From contig NZ_KE387261.1 of the NCBI RefSeq assembly GCF_000430805.1, positions 1 to 64,000 of the forward strand: a stretch of 64,000 nt of DNA. Direction: 5' to 3'. Source of the stretch: Chitinilyticum aquatile DSM 21506. GTDB taxonomy: Bacteria; Pseudomonadota; Gammaproteobacteria; Burkholderiales; Chitinibacteraceae. Positions 29,241 through 40,126 of this stretch are shown here, one piece after another; the first letter of the stretch is position 1; every line of letters begins with the position of its first letter. Under the pieces are notes generated by a model. That model was given only the letters and a program-made list of their open reading frames with translations. It had not been told where the DNA came from and did not search any database. A program made the translations under genes and the position numbers.

Positions 29241-30695
29241 TCAGGCCTCTTCGTGCCAGCACAGGCCATCGCGCGACAGCAGTGCCGAGGAGGCTGCAGG
29301 GCCCCAGGTCCCGGCAGTGTAGGGCTTGGGCGGTTCGCCACTGTTTTCCCAGTTCTCGATAATCGGCTCGACCCACTTCCAGGCTGCGCGCTGTTCGTCA
29401 CGGCGCACGAACAGCGACAGGTCGCCACGGATCACATCCATCAGCAGGCGCTCGTAAGCTTCCGGCGAGCGGGTGGTGAAGGTTTCCTTGAAGTCGAGAT
29501 CCAGGTGCACCTGGCGCAGGCGCGGGCGGTTGCCCGGTTCCTTGGCCAGCAGGTACATGCGGACGTACTCGTCCGGTTGCAGGCGGATCACCAGTTTGTT
29601 GGCACCTGCGGCGACCTTGCCGAAGATCGAGGTTGGCGCTTCGCGGAAGTTGATGACGATTTCGGCGATGCGATCCTGCAGACGCTTGCCAGTGCGCAGG
29701 AAGAAGGGTACGCCGGCCCAGCGCCAGGTCTGGATTTCGGCCTTGAGTGCCACGAAGGTCTCCGTGCGGGAAGTCGGAGGCACCCCCGGTTCTTCCAGAT
29801 AGCCAGGAACCGGCTTGCCACCAACCGCGCCGGCGCGGTACTGGCCGCGCACGACGTTGGTGTGCAGGGTTTCTGCGCTCAGCGGCTTCAGCGCGCGCAG
29901 CACTTTCAGTTTTTCATCACGGACGGCGTCAGCGTCGATTGATGCCGGCGGCTCCATGGCCACGATGGTCATCAGCTGGATCAGGTGGTTCTGGATCATG
30001 TCGCGCAGGGCACCGGCCTTGTCGTAGAAGTCGGCTCGCGTTTCAACACCAACCTGCTCGGTCACGGTGATCTGTACGTCACGGATCCATTCGCGGCGCC
30101 ACAGCGGTTCGAGCAGGGTGTTGGCAAAACGCAGTGCGATCAGGTTGAGTACCGGTTCCTTGCCCAGATAATGGTCGATCCGGTAGATCTGGTGTTCCTT
30201 GAAATACAGGCCGACGTCGTCGTTGATCTTGTTGGCCGATTCGAGGTCGTAGCCGAGCGGTTTTTCGAGTACGACGCGCGAATTGTCAGTATTGAGTCCA
30301 GCATCGGCCAGATTCTTGCAGATGGCGGCAAACAGGCTGGAGGCGGTCGAGAGGTAATAGACACGGGTGCGGTTGGTGTATTTGTTCAGCGACTCGGCCA
30401 GGGCAACGAAGTCTTCCGGTGTGCCGGCATCAACCTTGTGGAATTCGACGCGGGCAGCGAAGGAATCCCAGTCGCTGTCGTTGTAGGCCTTGCCCAGATA
30501 GCCTTTGGCCAAGCCTTGCGCTTTCTCCAGATAGGCTTTGGTGTCGGAGGCGCTGCGGCCAAGACAGATGATCCGTCCGTCTGCCGGCAGGTTGCCGTCC
30601 TGGTGCTGGTGGTAGAGCGCGGGCAGCAGTTTGCGCATCACCAGATCACCGGTGCCGCCGAACAGCACCATGTCGAAAGCTTCTATTGCAGTCAT
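29241..30695 (-). CDS. zwf: Glucose-6-phosphate 1-dehydrogenase
   Basis: The 484-residue enzyme oxidises glucose 6-phosphate to 6-phosphogluconolactone, entering the ED pathway. The N-terminal dinucleotide motif is FGGTGDLVMRKLLPAL and the active site is RIDHYLGKEPVLN. The ATG at 30695 follows AAGGAAGG at good spacing; a TTG six bases upstream is too close to that site. First gene of the minus-strand unit, divergent from edd across a region with two HexR-like sites. Confidence 0.96.
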   Translation of the reverse strand: MTAIEAFDMVLFGGTGDLVMRKLLPALYHQHQDGNLPADGRIICLGRSASDTKAYLEKAQGLAKGYLGKAYNDSDWDSFAARVEFHKVDAGTPEDFVALAESLNKYTNRTRVYYLSTASSLFAAICKNLADAGLNTDNSRVVLEKPLGYDLESANKINDDVGLYFKEHQIYRIDHYLGKEPVLNLIALRFANTLLEPLWRREWIRDVQITVTEQVGVETRADFYDKAGALRDMIQNHLIQLMTIVAMEPPASIDADAVRDEKLKVLRALKPLSAETLHTNVVRGQYRAGAVGGKPVPGYLEEPGVPPTSRTETFVALKAEIQTWRWAGVPFFLRTGKRLQDRIAEIVINFREAPTSIFGKVAAGANKLVIRLQPDEYVRMYLLAKEPGNRPRLRQVHLDLDFKETFTTRSPEAYERLLMDVIRGDLSLFVRRDEQRAAWKWVEPIIENWENSGEPPKPYTAGTWGPAASSALLSRDGLCWHEEA

Positions 30696-30765
30696 CGTCA
30701 AATCCTTCCTTATTTTACCGGCTTGGCGTCAGGTCCGGGTTAGCCGTATTGAGGCTGTAAGTCGT

Positions 30766-30780
30766 TGTAATCCTACTACA
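30766..30780. promoter_or_regulatory. HexR-like operator, zwf side
   Basis: TGTAATCCTACTACA is a near-palindrome agreeing with the published HexR consensus of the form TGTAAT-N3-ATTACA. It lies 71 bases upstream of the zwf start, where it could block the zwf promoter. Binding is inferred from sequence and context. Confidence 0.68.
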
Positions 30781-30930
30781 TTGGCGAACATCGGCGCAAA
30801 CGAAAAAATACTGCCATCTTCATGCAGGGTGGGTCCTGTTTCGAAGGGGAAAGCCCATGTGGAATCAGGGTTTTGCTGCAGTGCAAAATGTTAAATATAC
30901 GGTGTTTTCCGGTTGCTGCAGGCATTCGAT

Positions 30931-30945
30931 TGTAGTAAAACTACG
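30931..30945. promoter_or_regulatory. HexR-like operator, edd side
   Basis: TGTAGTAAAACTACG is a palindrome with one end mismatch and the same half-sites as the zwf-side operator. It lies 57 bases upstream of the edd start. The rest of the 306-base zwf/edd region must hold both promoters, but I cannot assign -35/-10 boxes with confidence. Confidence 0.68.
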
Positions 30946-31001
30946 CTCAATCACCGAGATGCCACAACTTAGGCGTCCACCCTACTGAACCGGAGTCCCT
31001 C

Positions 31002-32825
31002 ATGCCCCTGCATCCTCGCCTGGTCGAAGTCACAGATCGCATTATTGCCCGCAGCAAGCCATCCCGCTCCCGGTATCTCGAGCGACTTGAAGCAGCGGCC
31101 AGCAAGGAGCCGGTGCGCAAGGGTCTGGCCTGTACCAATCAGGCGCACGCCTGGGCTGCGATGCCGGAAAATGACAAGATCATGCTGCGCGAAATGCGCC
31201 AGCCCAATATCGCCATCGTCTCGGCCTACAACGAGATGCTGTCCGCGCACCAGCCCTTCGAAACCTTTCCCGCCATCATCAAGGCTGCCGCGCACGAAGC
31301 CGGCGCCACGGCCCAGTTTGCCGGCGGCGTGCCGGCCATGTGTGATGGCGTAACCCAGGGTCAGCCGGGCATGGAATTGTCGCTGTTCAGTCGTGACGTG
31401 ATCGCCATGTCGACGGCTGTGGCGCTGTCACACAATATGTTCGACGCCACGCTGTGTCTGGGTGTGTGCGACAAGATCGTTCCGGGTCTGCTGATCGGTG
31501 CGTTGCAGTTCAGCCATCTGCCGACGATTTTCGTTCCGGCTGGTCCGATGACATCCGGAATTTCCAACAAGGAAAAAGCCAAAACCCGTCAGTTGTTTGC
31601 CGAGGGCAAGGTCGGCCGCGAAGCGCTGCTGGCCTCGGAAGAGGGCAGCTACCACGGTGCCGGCACCTGTACTTTCTACGGCACGGCCAACTCCAACCAG
31701 ATGCTGATGGAAATCATGGGCCTGCATCTGCCGGGTGCGGCATTTACCAATCCGGGCACCGAGCTGCGTGATGCACTGACCCGGGCCGCAGCCAAGCGTG
31801 CTGCTGCGATTACTGCTCTGGGCAATGAATTCATTCCGGTTGGCAAGGTCATCGATGAAAAGGCCGTCGTCAACGGCATCATCGGCCTGCTGGCGACCGG
31901 CGGTTCGACCAACCATACGATCCATCTGATTGCCATTGCCCGTGCTGCCGGCATCATCATTGACTGGTCCGACTTCAATGACCTGTCCGCGATCATTCCG
32001 CTGCTGGCCAAGGTGTATCCGAACGGTTCGGCCGACGTGAATCATTTCCATGCCGCAGGTGGCATGGGCTATCTGATCCGCGAACTGCTGGATGCCGGTC
32101 TGCTGCACGAAGACGTGTGGACTGTCGCCGGCCATGGCCTGCGTCGTTATGCTGATGAACCATTCCTTGAAAATGGGAAGGCCGTGTGGCGTGCCGCTCC
32201 GACCCAAAGTGGTGACGACGCGGTTCTGCGTCCGGCAAGCAATCCGTTCTCGGCGGACGGCGGTACCAAGCTGCTGGCTGGCAACCTCGGTCGTGCTGTG
32301 ATCAAGGTCTCTGCCGTTGCTCCGGAGCACCGCGTGGTAGAGGCTCCCGCCATCGTGTTTGACGACCAGGATGACGTGCTGGCTGCATTCAAGCGTGGCG
32401 AACTGGAAAAGGATGTGATCGTCGTGCTGCGCTTCCAGGGGCCGCGCGCCAACGGCATGCCGGAGTTGCACAAGCTGACTCCTGCGCTGGGTGTGCTGCA
32501 GGATCGCGGCTTCAAGGTTGCTCTGGTCACGGATGGCCGCATGTCTGGCGCTTCCGGCAAGGTGCCGGCGGCGATCCATATCACTCCGGAAGTCGTGTCG
32601 GGCGGTCCGCTCGGCAAGGTTCGTACCGGTGATGTGATCCGTCTTGACGCCGAAACCGGTGATCTGATCGCCAAGGTTGACGCGGCCGAGTGGAATGCTC
32701 GCGAGGTGGCTACTGCTGATCTGGCCCGCAATGGACATGGCATGGGCCGTGAGTTGTTTGCCTCTTTCCGCCTGTCGGCTACCGGTGCCGAGGAAGGTGC
32801 AATTTCGCTCGGGCTGGCACACTGA
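31002..32825 (+). CDS. edd: Phosphogluconate dehydratase
   Basis: The 607-residue enzyme dehydrates 6-phosphogluconate to 2-keto-3-deoxy-6-phosphogluconate, the first committed ED step. It belongs to the IlvD/Edd family of Fe-S dehydratases: [31 protein letters not shown] and [14 protein letters not shown] carry the cluster cysteines. Length is the same as E. coli Edd (603). The eda gene follows after 87 bases on the same strand. Confidence 0.97.
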   Translation: MPLHPRLVEVTDRIIARSKPSRSRYLERLEAAASKEPVRKGLACTNQAHAWAAMPENDKIMLREMRQPNIAIVSAYNEMLSAHQPFETFPAIIKAAAHEAGATAQFAGGVPAMCDGVTQGQPGMELSLFSRDVIAMSTAVALSHNMFDATLCLGVCDKIVPGLLIGALQFSHLPTIFVPAGPMTSGISNKEKAKTRQLFAEGKVGREALLASEEGSYHGAGTCTFYGTANSNQMLMEIMGLHLPGAAFTNPGTELRDALTRAAAKRAAAITALGNEFIPVGKVIDEKAVVNGIIGLLATGGSTNHTIHLIAIARAAGIIIDWSDFNDLSAIIPLLAKVYPNGSADVNHFHAAGGMGYLIRELLDAGLLHEDVWTVAGHGLRRYADEPFLENGKAVWRAAPTQSGDDAVLRPASNPFSADGGTKLLAGNLGRAVIKVSAVAPEHRVVEAPAIVFDDQDDVLAAFKRGELEKDVIVVLRFQGPRANGMPELHKLTPALGVLQDRGFKVALVTDGRMSGASGKVPAAIHITPEVVSGGPLGKVRTGDVIRLDAETGDLIAKVDAAEWNAREVATADLARNGHGMGRELFASFRLSATGAEEGAISLGLAH

Positions 32826-32912
32826 TTTCAATACCCGTCAATCAAGTAGCACATGAAGGCAGGCTGCCGGCGGCGGCCTGATCGAGAAAATCCAACCAAA
32901 GAGATGAGCTTT

Positions 32913-33536
32913 ATGGATATCAAACAGATCATGCGTTCCTGCCCGGTCATGCCGGTCATCGTGATTGAAGACCTGGATACCGCTGTACCGCTGGCAAAAG
33001 CCCTGGTGGCCGGTGGCATCAAGGTACTGGAAGTGACCCTGCGTACGCCCGTTGCGCTGGCTGCGGTCAAGGCGATTGCCGATGCCGTGCCGGATGCGAT
33101 TGTCGGTGTCGGTACCGTGGTTCGCCCCGAACAGTTTGTCGAGGCAAAGGCCGCTGGCGCCAAGTTTGCCGTGACCCCGGGTCTGACCCCGAAGCTGGCT
33201 GCGGCGGCGCGTGAAGCCGGCATGCCGCTGCTGCCGGGCGTGCATACCGCTTCCGAAGTGATTGCCGCAATGGAAGAAGGCTTTGACGCCATGAAGCTGT
33301 TCCCGGCCGAGCAGGCAGGTGGTCTGGGTATGCTGAAGGCGCTGGGCGGCCCGCTGCCGCAAGTGCTGTTCTGCCCGACCGGTGGCGTATCGCTGGAATC
33401 GGCGCCGAAGCTGCTGGCTCTGCCGAATGTCGGCTGTGTCGGTGGCTCCTGGTTGTGCCCGAAAGATGCCGTCAAGGCTGGCGACTGGGCAACTATCACC
33501 AGGCTCGCCAGCGAAGCGGCTGCGCTGCGTCCGTAA
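32913..33536 (+). CDS. eda: KDPG/KHG aldolase
   Basis: The 207-residue class I aldolase splits 2-keto-3-deoxy-6-phosphogluconate into pyruvate and glyceraldehyde 3-phosphate. The Schiff-base lysine is in AMKLFPAE, and EVTLRTP and GVGTVV are family motifs. An ATG at 32904 is also in frame; I prefer 32913, nine bases after AAGAG. Second gene of edd-eda; its product feeds gapA just downstream. Confidence 0.95.
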   Translation: MDIKQIMRSCPVMPVIVIEDLDTAVPLAKALVAGGIKVLEVTLRTPVALAAVKAIADAVPDAIVGVGTVVRPEQFVEAKAAGAKFAVTPGLTPKLAAAAREAGMPLLPGVHTASEVIAAMEEGFDAMKLFPAEQAGGLGMLKALGGPLPQVLFCPTGGVSLESAPKLLALPNVGCVGGSWLCPKDAVKAGDWATITRLASEAAALRP

Positions 33537-33563
33537 TTCTCCGCATCCGGCCGGTGCATGCGC

Positions 33564-33591
33564 TTGGCATGTGCCGGCATCCTGCTAGAAT
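33564..33591 (+). promoter_or_regulatory. Promoter for gapA
   Basis: TTGGCA (33564-33569), 16 bases, then TAGAAT (33586-33591), with TGC just before the -10 giving an extended TGn motif. It lies about 160 bases upstream of gapA, leaving a long leader. A G-T-rich stem (about 33551-33577) overlaps the promoter and may be the eda 3' end. Confidence 0.6.
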
Positions 33592-33748
33592 CAGGGCTTG
33601 TCGTGTCGCGCTGCACCATCCGGCCGACTGTTCCTGACCCGCATGCAAGAATCTGGCGGTTTTTTGTCATGGCACAAAGGCAGGCTGCCCGGCCTGCTGC
33701 ATGCTTAACCGTCTCGTATATCGTTCCATCCTCTAATTCTGGAGATGA

Positions 33749-34756
<1,008 letters not shown>

Positions 34757-34772
34757 TCAGGTTCCACCCAGC

Positions 34773-34798
34773 AAAAAACCCGCTTCGGCGGGTTTTTT
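34773..34798. terminator. Terminator of gapA, bidirectional
   Basis: AAAAAACCCGC and GCGGGTTTTTT pair around a TTCG tetraloop. A second stem, GCTTGCGG/CCGCAAGC (34803-34826), lies next to it on the LPMO side, so both convergent genes are insulated. Confidence 0.93.
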
Positions 34799-34840
34799 GC
34801 TGGCTTGCGGTCGCACGGCCGCAAGCAGGGGCGGCGAACC

Positions 34841-36376
34841 TTATTTGCAGGTGCCTAGGTCCTTCCATGGACCCCATTGGCCAGAAACCGCTGGCACGTC
34901 GCCCTGAATCCACCATTTGTTCTGGTAGTTGCGGCCCTGGTAGGACACGGTTGTGCCCGGATTGGTGTAGGCGGTTTTTGCATCCCATGCCACCGCACAC
35001 GTTGCAGTGCCGGGCGTGCTGGTGGGAGTCAAGGTTGGAGTGATGACCGGCGTGACGGTTGCCGTGGGCTTGCTTGTCGGTGTTGCCGTCGGAGTGGCGC
35101 TTGGTATGATGGTGGGTGCTGCGCTAGGTACCGGTGTGATGGTCGGGCTGCTTGTGCACTTGCCCACTTCCTTCCATGCCCCCCATTGCTGGCTGCCTGG
35201 TTCTTCGCCGCGCACCCACCAGCTCGCTTCCCACTGCTTGCCGTTGTAGCTTACCCGGCTGCCGCCGACGTAATCCTTGCCTGCATCCCAAGCCGCAGCG
35301 CAGGAGCCGGCTGGTGTTGGTGTCGTCGTGGGAGCCGCTGTTGGTGTGATGGTCGGAGTAGTGCTTGGTGTGCCTGTCGGGGTAACTGTCGGCGCCGCAG
35401 TGGGGGTGGGGCTGCTGGCACCTTCGATGTCGATGCGGAAGGTGTAGCTGGCGCCGTTGCGGCTGTAGACGTGGTTGTCCTGCGCATTCTGGATTGCGGT
35501 AACGCTGCCGTTGCCTTGCAGCACGCCAATGCTGACATGGCGTGATGAGGCGTTGACTTTCTGGGCGAGGAAATACGGCCAGTTGCTGGCAAGACCGGTA
35601 TTCTGGCCACTCTGGTTGTCTATGCCGACGATCAGTTCGGTCTTTTCCAGATCGAGTCCCTGGGCATCAAACAGGCGGAAGCTGATCTTGCTGTTCTCTG
35701 CCAGATCCTGATAGGCGCGTACCTGCCCCAGATCCTTGAAGGTGGATACGCCACCGGAAAAGCTCACATCCGAGCAGGAATAGAATGCTTCCGCGCTGTC
35801 GCTGCGCTGCCAGGTCGCGTAGATGACGTGCTTGCCGGTTTTCTTCGGCAGCGGGCAGGTCAGCTTGTAGGTCTTGTCGGCATTGACGGGAATGTTGCCG
35901 AGCGTACAGAAGCGCTCGAGGTCGGACCATTTGAGTGGCTGGGTTGGATCCCAGCTGTCACGGGTGACGTACAGTGCCCATTCACTGGTCTGGTGCGGGG
36001 CTGGTGCCTTGAAAATGAAATCGTACTGGCCATTGGCATTGGCTGCGATGGGGGTAGTGGGCCAGTCGGTACGAGCGAGGTTGAGGCCGGCATAGTTCGA
36101 CTTGCCGCCACCGCATAGTTGCCCGTCCGGAACGAAGGCCTTGTGGTTGCCGTTGGGAAGCTGGTTGACGCCGGACCAGTCATACAGCATCTGCGGGCCG
36201 GACTGGGCGACGGCAGCCTGGCAGGCTGCGGATTTGGGGGCTTCCGGCCCTTCGTTGAAACATTGCAGCACGCGGCTGATCGGGTCAGCCATGGTGCCGT
36301 GGGCCAGTGCGGTTGCGGGGTGCAGCAGTACGGTGGCGCTGCCCAGCAGGGCAAGGCCAAGGCGATACGTTTTCAT
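34841..36376 (-). CDS. Secreted chitin-active LPMO (AA10) with GbpA-like domain and two CBM5/12 modules
   Basis: The 511-residue exported copper monooxygenase cleaves crystalline chitin. The signal peptide ends TALA25, leaving His26 as the mature N terminus (HGTMADPISR). The second copper histidine is His128 in APAPHQTSEW. The AA10 domain covers 26-205, a GbpA domain-2-like segment about 212-320, a Thr/Pro linker follows, then chitin-binding modules at 359-407 and 460-510 separated by another Thr/Pro linker; both carry the WW pair (SWWVRG, KWWIQG). The start at 36376 gives an intact signal peptide. The 220 bases upstream, up to rph, show nothing else I can name. Confidence 0.95.
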   Translation of the reverse strand: MKTYRLGLALLGSATVLLHPATALAHGTMADPISRVLQCFNEGPEAPKSAACQAAVAQSGPQMLYDWSGVNQLPNGNHKAFVPDGQLCGGGKSNYAGLNLARTDWPTTPIAANANGQYDFIFKAPAPHQTSEWALYVTRDSWDPTQPLKWSDLERFCTLGNIPVNADKTYKLTCPLPKKTGKHVIYATWQRSDSAEAFYSCSDVSFSGGVSTFKDLGQVRAYQDLAENSKISFRLFDAQGLDLEKTELIVGIDNQSGQNTGLASNWPYFLAQKVNASSRHVSIGVLQGNGSVTAIQNAQDNHVYSRNGASYTFRIDIEGASSPTPTAAPTVTPTGTPSTTPTITPTAAPTTTPTPAGSCAAAWDAGKDYVGGSRVSYNGKQWEASWWVRGEEPGSQQWGAWKEVGKCTSSPTITPVPSAAPTIIPSATPTATPTSKPTATVTPVITPTLTPTSTPGTATCAVAWDAKTAYTNPGTTVSYQGRNYQNKWWIQGDVPAVSGQWGPWKDLGTCK

Positions 36377-36598
36377 CACTTCGCTCCAGAAGTTTGGGAG
36401 GGTCAGGTGCCTGTCCGGTCTTTGCCGGTGTGGCACTATTCATGCGGGCGCTGTTGCGCCAGCATGAGCAGTCTTACGCTGCGGGAGCGAATCTAGCATT
36501 GTGCCGCGGCTGGCTCAATGATTCTTTTTCTTTTCTGATGAAAGAGTTACAGGGCGCACCGCTGGGTTGGAACGGCCTGCGCGCTCATTGTTGCAATG

Positions 36599-37315
36599 TC
36601 AGGACTGCAGTGCTGCTTGCTGCAATGCGATCAGCTCGCGGATGCCGGCATCTGCCAGATTCAGCAGTGCGTTGAGTTCGCCGCGCGAGAATGGCATCCC
36701 TTCGGCGGTGCCCTGCACTTCGACGAGGCCACCGCTGGCGGTCATCACCACATTCATGTCGGTCTCGCAGGCCGAGTCTTCCGGATAATCCAGATCAAGA
36801 ACAGGTACGCCTTCGAAAACACCCACCGAAATTGCAGCAACATGTTCTCGAACGGGCGAGCTGGCCAGCTTGCCACTGGCAATCAGGCTGTTGATGGCAT
36901 CGGTCAGTGCGACAAAGGCGCCGGTGATGCTGGCGGTGCGGGTGCCACCGTCGGCCTGGATGACGTCACAGTCGATGATGATCTGGCGCTCGCCCAGTTT
37001 TTCCAGATCAACGACTGCGCGCAGGCTGCGGCCGATCAGCCGCTGGATTTCCTGGGTGCGGCCGGATTGCTTGCCCTGTGCTGCTTCGCGCTTCATGCGG
37101 CTGCCGGTCGAGCGTGGCAACATGCCGTACTCGGCCGTGACCCAGCCCTGACCCTTGCCCTTCAGAAAGCCGGGGACGTTTTCTTCCACGCTGGCGGTGC
37201 ACAGTACCTTGGTATTACCAAATTCGACCAGTACGCTGCCTTCGGCGTGGCAGGTGTAATTGCGGGTGATGCGGACAGCGCGCAGCTGGTTGGCAGAACG
37301 GCCGGAGGGGCGCAT
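36599..37315 (-). CDS. rph: Ribonuclease PH
   Basis: The 238-residue phosphorolytic 3'-5' exoribonuclease trims tRNA 3' ends. It starts [12 protein letters not shown], the family N terminus, and contains [12 protein letters not shown] and [17 protein letters not shown]. An in-frame GTG 12 bases upstream is less likely. Length equals the E. coli enzyme (238). Confidence 0.96.
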   Translation of the reverse strand: MRPSGRSANQLRAVRITRNYTCHAEGSVLVEFGNTKVLCTASVEENVPGFLKGKGQGWVTAEYGMLPRSTGSRMKREAAQGKQSGRTQEIQRLIGRSLRAVVDLEKLGERQIIIDCDVIQADGGTRTASITGAFVALTDAINSLIASGKLASSPVREHVAAISVGVFEGVPVLDLDYPEDSACETDMNVVMTASGGLVEVQGTAEGMPFSRGELNALLNLADAGIRELIALQQAALQS

Positions 37316-37395
37316 GGAGGGGCTCACTGTTCAGAAGAAATGATCGCCATTATAGCGTTTGGTGCTCACGCGGCAGGTCTTGTGCGAATTATTGT

Positions 37396-37454
37396 GGGTA
37401 TGTGCCTAATTGTCTTTTATTTATTGGGTTTTGTTGCCATGGGTTACTGGGTAT
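37396..37454. repeat. Dispersed GGGTAT palindrome, copy 4 (divergent)
   Basis: The left arm is GGGTATGTGCCTAATTG and the far end is GTTGCCATGGGTTACTGGGTAT (positions 37433-37454). Pairing is poor and the core has drifted. It overlaps the last 12 codons and stop of the SulP gene, so part of it is coding. Confidence 0.45.
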
Positions 37455-39082
37455 TGAATGCTGAGTGCGGCCTGCAGTGTCGTGCGGTAGCCGTCTTCGC
37501 CCAGCAGTTCCAGCAGATCGGCCTTGGCCATCTTGCCAAGTACGACCGGATTGGCTTCGCAGACGGTCACCGGAATATGTCGTGCCTGCAGTTGCCGGAT
37601 GATTTTTTCCAGTGTCTGCAGCCCGGTCATATCGATGAAGGGGACATTGCGCAGCCGGATGATCTGCTGGCGTGGCTCGGTGTGGGTCGCAATCAGTGCA
37701 CGTTCGCATTGCTCGACCGCAGCAAAGAAGAACGGGCCCTCGATGCTGAACACCATGACGCCAGGAGGCAGGCTGTCGCGCCCCATGGCCGCCAGTTCAT
37801 GCTGCAGGTCAGGCTCGCTCTGCGCGCTGACCGTGACGGCACCGGCCATGCGGCGCATGAATTGCAGGATGGCCAGAATCACGCCGATCTGCACGGCAAC
37901 CACCAGATCGGTGAAGACCGTCAGGACAAAGGTGATCAGCAGGATGGCAATATCGGCGCGCGGCGCATGAAACAGCGTGTAGACAAAGCGGTGCGCCTCG
38001 CTCATGTTCCACGCCACGACAAACAGGATGGCGGCCAGTACGGGCAGTGGAATGTGCCCGGCCAGCGGGGCGCCGAGCAGCAGGATGATCAGCAGCGTCA
38101 CCGAATGGACGATGCCGGCGAGCGGGCTGGTGCCGCCATTGCGGACATTGGTCGCCGTGCGGGCAATCGCCCCGGTGGCGGCAAAACCGCCAAACAGCGG
38201 GCAGAGCAGGTTGGCCACGCCCTGGCCGATCAGTTCCTGATTGGCGTCATGCCGGGTACCGGCCATACCGTCGGCCACCACCGCTGACAGCAGGGATTCG
38301 ATGGCACCAAGCATGGCAATGGTAAAGGCCGGGCCGATCAGCTCCAGTATCCGGGACAGTGACAGATCGGGCGCGATGAAGGCCGGCAGTGCTTGCGGTA
38401 TGCCGCCAAACGCGCTCTGGATGGTGCGGACACCGTCGAATTGTGCGAAATACTGGATGAGCGTGACGGCGAGCAGGGCAATCAGCGGCCCGGGGACTCG
38501 CTTGAGGCCGGGCAAACGGTTGCCTTTGATCGTCAGCAGCAGGCCTGTGCCGGCCAGCAACAGGGTGGGCAGGTGCAGATCCGGCAGTGTGTGCAGCAGT
38601 TCCCATGCCTTCTCGTGGAAGTGGCGTGAGGCCGGGCTGGCAATTCCGAAGAACTCGGGCCATTGCCCCACCCAGATCACCATGCCAATTCCGCTGGTGA
38701 AACCCAGAATAACGGGGGCGGGAATGAAGCGGATGACGTTGCCCATGCGGGCAATGCCCAGCAGCAGCAGCATGCCGCCCGCCAGCAGCGTGGCGGTTTC
38801 CAGACCCGCAATGCCGTAGCGTGCCGTAATGTCGGCCAGAATGACGACGAAGGCGCCAGTCGGACCGGCGATCTGCAGGCGGCTGCCGCCACAGATGGCC
38901 ACCGCCAATCCCGCAATGATGGCAGTGTAAAGGCCCTGCTCCGGTTTGGCGCCGCTGGCAATGGCAAATGCCATCGCCAGCGGTAGCGCCACCACGCCGA
39001 CAATTACGCCAGCAATCAGGTTGGGAAGCCAGTTTGGCCGGCCGAGGAGGCCAGCCTGGTATGCCTCGCGTAGCGCTATCAT
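37421..39082 (-). CDS. SulP-family anion transporter with STAS domain
   Basis: A 553-residue inner membrane protein. About 12 hydrophobic segments fill residues 25-420, starting NWLPNLIAGVIVGVVALPLA, the SulP signature. A cytosolic STAS domain follows (about 440-540; NVPFIDMTGLQTLEKII). Bacterial SulP proteins carry sulfate, bicarbonate, dicarboxylates or other anions; the substrate is not decidable here. The ATG at 39082 follows AGGAG; the longer open frame upstream is not protein-like. The C-terminal tail QYPVTHGNKTQ is encoded inside a dispersed repeat. Confidence 0.93.
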   Translation of the reverse strand: MIALREAYQAGLLGRPNWLPNLIAGVIVGVVALPLAMAFAIASGAKPEQGLYTAIIAGLAVAICGGSRLQIAGPTGAFVVILADITARYGIAGLETATLLAGGMLLLLGIARMGNVIRFIPAPVILGFTSGIGMVIWVGQWPEFFGIASPASRHFHEKAWELLHTLPDLHLPTLLLAGTGLLLTIKGNRLPGLKRVPGPLIALLAVTLIQYFAQFDGVRTIQSAFGGIPQALPAFIAPDLSLSRILELIGPAFTIAMLGAIESLLSAVVADGMAGTRHDANQELIGQGVANLLCPLFGGFAATGAIARTATNVRNGGTSPLAGIVHSVTLLIILLLGAPLAGHIPLPVLAAILFVVAWNMSEAHRFVYTLFHAPRADIAILLITFVLTVFTDLVVAVQIGVILAILQFMRRMAGAVTVSAQSEPDLQHELAAMGRDSLPPGVMVFSIEGPFFFAAVEQCERALIATHTEPRQQIIRLRNVPFIDMTGLQTLEKIIRQLQARHIPVTVCEANPVVLGKMAKADLLELLGEDGYRTTLQAALSIQYPVTHGNKTQ

Positions 39083-39233
39083 GCGGGCTCCTGATGAGCG
39101 ATCAGTATGCTTGCAGTGTAGGACGCGCAGGCTTACGGGGTAACTCTCTGCGCGTAACGTAATTTGTTGCATCGCATGTGGCTCGCATAGCGGCAGAGGG
39201 CAGGGGTAGAATCGCGTTTTCGACGAGGATGTC

Positions 39234-40043
39234 ATGCAAACATCGCTTCCCCAGCATCCGATTGGCGTATTTGATTCCGGTGTCGGCGGCCTGACGGTCG
39301 TGCGCGCATTGATGGACCGCCTGCCTTTTGAAAATATCATCTATTTTGGCGATACCGCGCGCGTGCCCTATGGCGTGAAGTCGGTCGCGACGATCGAGCA
39401 CTACACACAGCAGATTGCCGATTTCCTGATCCGGCAGCCGGTGAAGGTGCTGATCATTGCCTGCAATACCATGGCCGCAGTTGCCGCCGACAAGGTGCGT
39501 GCAGCGTCGCCGGTGCCGGTGCTCGATGTCATTGAAGCCGGCGCCCGCAATGCCGTGGCGCGTTCGCAATCCGGCGGCATCGGCGTGATCGGTACCCCGA
39601 CCACGATCAATTCCAACGCCTACGCCCGTGCCATCCACCGCCTGAACCCCGACAGCCGCGTGTATTCGCAGGCGTGCCCGTTGTTTGTTCCGCTGGTTGA
39701 AGAAGGCTGGCTCGACCATCCGGTGACCAGGATGACCGCGCAGGAATACCTGAAGCCGGTGTTTGTCGAGAGCATCGATACGCTGGTGCTTGGCTGCACG
39801 CACTATCCGCTGATCAAACCACTACTGACCGACATTACCGGCCAGCGTTTGCAACTGGTCGACTCAGCCCTGTCAATCGCCGAGCAGGCCGCTCAGTTGC
39901 TGCAGGAAAGCGGGCTCGCCAATCCGCAGCACGAGTTGCCCGATTACCAGTATTACGTGACCGATCTGCCGGTGAAATTCCAGACCATCGGCGAGCGCTT
40001 TCTCGGTCGCAGCCTGAACCGGCTGGATCTCGTCAGCCTTTGA
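39234..40043 (+). CDS. murI: Glutamate racemase
   Basis: The 269-residue enzyme makes D-glutamate for peptidoglycan. The catalytic cysteines lie in IIACNTMAA and LGCTHYPLI, and GVFDSGVGGLTVVRAL is the N-terminal signature. TAGAAT at 39207-39212 is a possible -10, but I see no clear -35. Confidence 0.96.
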   Translation: MQTSLPQHPIGVFDSGVGGLTVVRALMDRLPFENIIYFGDTARVPYGVKSVATIEHYTQQIADFLIRQPVKVLIIACNTMAAVAADKVRAASPVPVLDVIEAGARNAVARSQSGGIGVIGTPTTINSNAYARAIHRLNPDSRVYSQACPLFVPLVEEGWLDHPVTRMTAQEYLKPVFVESIDTLVLGCTHYPLIKPLLTDITGQRLQLVDSALSIAEQAAQLLQESGLANPQHELPDYQYYVTDLPVKFQTIGERFLGRSLNRLDLVSL

Positions 40044-40126
40044 GCTCGTAGTATGCCGGTTCTGTCAGTGCCGGCGTGCCGCCGCGGGCCGCTGTGGTTC
40101 CGTTTCACCTGAAGAAGGGCCTTTGA

